Positions 35,526 through 38,477 of a stretch of DNA of 38,477 nt are shown here, one piece after another. The DNA is taken from assembly GCA_002085025.1 (NCBI GenBank), contig MZGK01000001.1, forward strand, positions 1 to 38,477, written 5' to 3'. Under the pieces are notes generated by a model that searched no databases, had not been told where the DNA came from, and worked only from the letters and a program-made list of their open reading frames with translations. The first letter of the stretch is position 1. The number at the start of each line of letters is the position of its first letter. Origin of the DNA: Candidatus Omnitrophica bacterium 4484_213. Lineage in GTDB: Bacteria; Omnitrophota; 4484-213. Made by a program: the position numbers and the translations under genes.

Positions 35526-36479
35526 TTAGATATTCAATTTTCTAATTCCATCTCTTACTTTCTCAGCCGATTTCTGGAGCAATCTCTTTTCCTCCTTATT
35601 CAACTTTAACTCAATAATTTCTTCTACACCATCTCTGCCGAGCTTGACCGGTACCCCTAAACAAACATCTTTTAAATTATACTCTCCATCTAAATAAGCA
35701 GAAGCAGCGAGTACCCTCTTTTCATCATTAATTATCGCTTTCAGCATCAAAAAGATAGCCGCCGAGGGAGCATAATAGGCACTGCTTGCTAAATAAGAAA
35801 CAATCTCGGATCCCCTGCTGCGCACTTTTTTTGTTAATTCTTCAATCTTTTTTTGACTTAATAACTGCCTGAGAGGAACCCCGCAAATCGTAGAATATCT
35901 CACCAGGGGAAGCATTAAATCCCCGTGCATCCCTAAAACCATTGCTTGGATATTTTGTCGAGAGACACCCAGCTCCTCAGCGATAAGAGCAGAAAATCGC
36001 CCGGCATCGAGGACCCCGGACATCCCCATAATTCTCTGGCGGGAAATCTTGCTCAATTTATAGACAAAATAAGTGAGTACATCTAAGGGATTAGTAACTA
36101 CAATAATTATCGCTTTTGGGTTATATTTCTTTATTCTAGGGATAATGCTTTGGATGATCTCTTTGTTCTTAATTAATAAATCTTCTCTGCTCATCCCCGC
36201 CTGGCGGGAAAATCCAGCCGTAAGGACAACTATATCCGAATCTTCAATCTCTGAATAATCCTTGCAATAATTGATTTTTCCGCCACAATTCAAGGTCGCC
36301 AAACTGTCTCTTAAATCTAGAACCTTGCCTTGAGCAAGATCTTTATTTATGTCTAAAAGAAAAACCTCTCCTAAATTATCCTCGACAACCCGCATTGCCA
36401 ATGTCGCCCCTACTTTCCCTGCACCGATAATAGCGATTTTTAATTTTTCATTGCTAATTGCTAATTTTGCATTTCGCAT
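35526..36479 (-). CDS. mdh: Malate dehydrogenase (LDH/MDH family)
   Basis: IAIIGAGKVGATLAMRVVE, VVLTAGFSRQAGMSREDLL, VTNPLDVLTYFVYKLS, GMHGDLMLPLVRYSTI. Confidence 0.92.
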   Translation of the reverse strand: MRNAKLAISNEKLKIAIIGAGKVGATLAMRVVEDNLGEVFLLDINKDLAQGKVLDLRDSLATLNCGGKINYCKDYSEIEDSDIVVLTAGFSRQAGMSREDLLIKNKEIIQSIIPRIKKYNPKAIIIVVTNPLDVLTYFVYKLSKISRQRIMGMSGVLDAGRFSALIAEELGVSRQNIQAMVLGMHGDLMLPLVRYSTICGVPLRQLLSQKKIEELTKKVRSRGSEIVSYLASSAYYAPSAAIFLMLKAIINDEKRVLAASAYLDGEYNLKDVCLGVPVKLGRDGVEEIIELKLNKEEKRLLQKSAEKVRDGIRKLNI

Positions 36480-37528
36480 TGTTTTATTATCTCCTCTCCC
36501 ATTTCTTTTGTCCCGGCAGAGCCTCCTAAGTCATAAGTAACTACCTTGCCTTCTCTGATTACCTCTTGAATTGCCTTTTCTAATCTCTCTGCGGCGGCAT
36601 TTTCTTTTAAATGACGCAACATTAGAACAACTGAAAGGAGCATCGCCGTAGGATTCACTTTATTCTTTCCTTTATATTTGGGGGCACTCCCGTGCGTGGG
36701 CTCAAACAGAGCAATATCATCGCCAATGTTCGCCCCTGGACTCATTCCCAAGCCACCGACCAAACCAGCGCACAAATCAGAGATAATATCGCCATAAAGA
36801 TTTGGGAGAACCAAAACATCATATCTCTCTGGCTTCAAAATCAATTGCATGCACATATTGTCTACAATTCTGTCTTCAAATTCAATCTCGGGATACTCTC
36901 GGCTTATCTCTCTGCCCATCCCTAAAAATAGACCATCTGTGTATTTCATTATGTTTGCCTTATGCACGGCAGTAATCTTTCTTCTCCCGTTCTTTTTCGC
37001 ATATTCAAAGGCAAAGCGGAAAATCCTCTCAGAGGCACATCTTGAAATGGGTTTTATAGAAATGGCTGAATCCGGAGAAACTTCACTTCCTTTAAGGCGT
37101 TGAATATCGGCAATTATTTTTCTGGTATCTTCCTCGCCCTGTTTAAACTCAATCCCGGCATATAGGTCCTCGCTATTCTCACGGATAACAACTAAGTCTA
37201 TATCTCTGTATCTTGATTTTGTTCCCGCAAATGACTTATAGGGACGCAGACAGGCATAGAGGCCTAATTCCTGGCGCATCTGGACATTTACTGAACGAAA
37301 CCCCCCTCCTACAGGAGTGGTAATCGGCCCCTTGATGGCTACTTTATTTTTCCTTATCGATTGAATTGTGGAATCAGGCAGAGGGGTATCAAATCTCTTT
37401 ACTGCCTCTTCGCCGGCAATTACTTCCTCCCATTCAACCTGAACGCCCATAGCCGCAAGGCATCTCTTAGCCAAATTGCTTATCTCCGGACCAATCCCGT
37501 CACCGGGGATAAAGGTAATCTTGTGCAT
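36461..37528 (-). CDS. NAD-type isocitrate/3-isopropylmalate dehydrogenase (isocitrate-like)
   Basis: [91 protein letters not shown]. Confidence 0.9.
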   Translation of the reverse strand: MHKITFIPGDGIGPEISNLAKRCLAAMGVQVEWEEVIAGEEAVKRFDTPLPDSTIQSIRKNKVAIKGPITTPVGGGFRSVNVQMRQELGLYACLRPYKSFAGTKSRYRDIDLVVIRENSEDLYAGIEFKQGEEDTRKIIADIQRLKGSEVSPDSAISIKPISRCASERIFRFAFEYAKKNGRRKITAVHKANIMKYTDGLFLGMGREISREYPEIEFEDRIVDNMCMQLILKPERYDVLVLPNLYGDIISDLCAGLVGGLGMSPGANIGDDIALFEPTHGSAPKYKGKNKVNPTAMLLSVVLMLRHLKENAAAERLEKAIQEVIREGKVVTYDLGGSAGTKEMGEEIIKQCEMQN

Positions 37529-37988
37529 ACTTCATCCCTCCCCCTGCTCTTAAAATTTCTTTCATCAAAGAAGGAAGTGAAAAAATCATCTGCTTATCTT
37601 CCATCTTTAAAATCCCTCTATCTAAGTCCATCTCTAAAAAATCATTTTCCTTGATTTCTTCAGTATCACAGATAATCAGCGGCAAACCAATATTAAAAGA
37701 ATTACGATAAAAAATACGGGCAAAACTATTGGCAATTACCGCTTTAACCCCGGCGGATTTTATTACCAAAGGAGCCTGCTCACGCGAAGAACCGCAACCA
37801 AAATTCCTGCCAGCAACGATAAATATCTCCTTTCCCTTAATTTCGTCATAAAAATTAGGACGAATATCCTCCATAATGTGTCGGCTAAGTTCCTTTATAT
37901 CCGTAATTGAGAATTTGTATCTCCCGGAGATAATCAGATCCGTATTTACATCATCCCCAAATTTTTTGGCGTAACCGATAAGTTTCAT
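37500..37988 (-). CDS. leuD: 3-isopropylmalate dehydratase small subunit (LeuD/aconitase swivel domain)
   Basis: [63 protein letters not shown]. Confidence 0.92.
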   Translation of the reverse strand: MKLIGYAKKFGDDVNTDLIISGRYKFSITDIKELSRHIMEDIRPNFYDEIKGKEIFIVAGRNFGCGSSREQAPLVIKSAGVKAVIANSFARIFYRNSFNIGLPLIICDTEEIKENDFLEMDLDRGILKMEDKQMIFSLPSLMKEILRAGGGMKYAQDYLYPR

Positions 37989-37989
37989 A

Positions 37990-38052
37990 ATTCAGGTTTC
38001 AGGCTTTTTTGTTTTTTGGCTTGTAGCTTGTAGCTTGTGGCTTGTAGTTTAT
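37990..38052. repeat. Bipartite degenerate heptamer element
   Basis: ttcaggt ttcaggc - ttttttgtttttt - ggcttgt agcttgt agcttgt ggcttgt agtttat; between pilT and leuD. Confidence 0.95.
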
Positions 38053-38477
38053 AAGTCCCTAAACTCCTCGGGATTCTTAACCTTGGACATCGCTACCTCA
38101 TAACTAATAATTCCCTTTTTATAAAGTTCCTTTAAGGACTTATCCATACTCTTCATTCCCAATTTTGAACCGGTTTGGATAACTGTAGGAATTTGCTCGG
38201 TCTTATGCTCGCGAATCAAATTCCCTACGGCCGGTGTATTAATCAAAATCTCTGTAGCCACTACCCGACCTTCACCATTAAGCCGCGGTAATAACTGCTG
38301 GGAAATTATTCCCTTTAAACTTCCGGCTAATTGCACCTTTATGGTTTGCTGCTGGTAAGGAGGGAAAACATCAATTATTCGGTCGATGGTCTGCGCTGCA
38401 TCCGGGGTATGCAAGGTTGCCAGAACTAGATGTCCGGTCTCAGCGGCGGTCAGGGCTAAGGAAATTGTCTCCAAATC
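38049..38477 (-). CDS. pilT: Type IV pilus retraction ATPase PilT, C-terminal part (5' end beyond the window)
   Basis: METISLALTAAETGHLVLATLHTPDAAQTIDRIIDVFPPYQQQTIKVQLAGSLKGIISQQLLPR. Confidence 0.93.
   Translation of the reverse strand, partial: DLETISLALTAAETGHLVLATLHTPDAAQTIDRIIDVFPPYQQQTIKVQLAGSLKGIISQQLLPRLNGEGRVVATEILINTPAVGNLIREHKTEQIPTVIQTGSKLGMKSMDKSLKELYKKGIISYEVAMSKVKNPEEFRDL

Overview
The window reads as a bacterial chromosome segment with almost every gene on the minus strand. It probably comes from an uncultured Gram-negative-type lineage: the Kdo/heptose genes kdsA, kdsB, rfaE1 and heptosyltransferases are present, and overall content resembles Omnitrophota/OP3-type genomes (lineage is inference, not verified). 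It opens with the 5' part of a minus-strand 16S rRNA gene. Then follow tyrS, rpsA, plsY, kdsA, grpE, LPS/sugar-nucleotide genes, rpe, an M16 peptidase, hpt, proC, rpsP, panB, tRNA-Leu(CAA), tRNA-Ala(GGC), a bactofilin-HTH gene plus an HTH-TM gene, dnaK, kdsB, rfaE1, ilvD, ileS, manC, gatC, rsmA, pdxA, a SurA-like chaperone, apbE, mdh, an isocitrate/isopropylmalate dehydrogenase, leuD and a partial pilT. The most unusual content: (1) many degenerate 7-bp-period tandem repeats, between genes and also in frame inside housekeeping enzymes (ProC, IleS, ManC, ApbE, phosphohexomutase) and at gene ends; (2) several families of palindromic/MITE-like elements (TTAACCC-GTTAGAAAT ends, ACGAAT palindromes, decamer GGGTTAG hairpins, CCAGCACT palindromes also forming the 16S V1 hairpin); (3) a bactofilin fused to an excisionase/MerR-type HTH next to a membrane-anchored HTH protein; (4) a 26-aa lysine-repeat peptide gene missed by the ORF track, with its own SD and terminator and a leader resembling that of dnaK; (5) four broken genes. 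No CRISPR array, prophage or transposase was seen.
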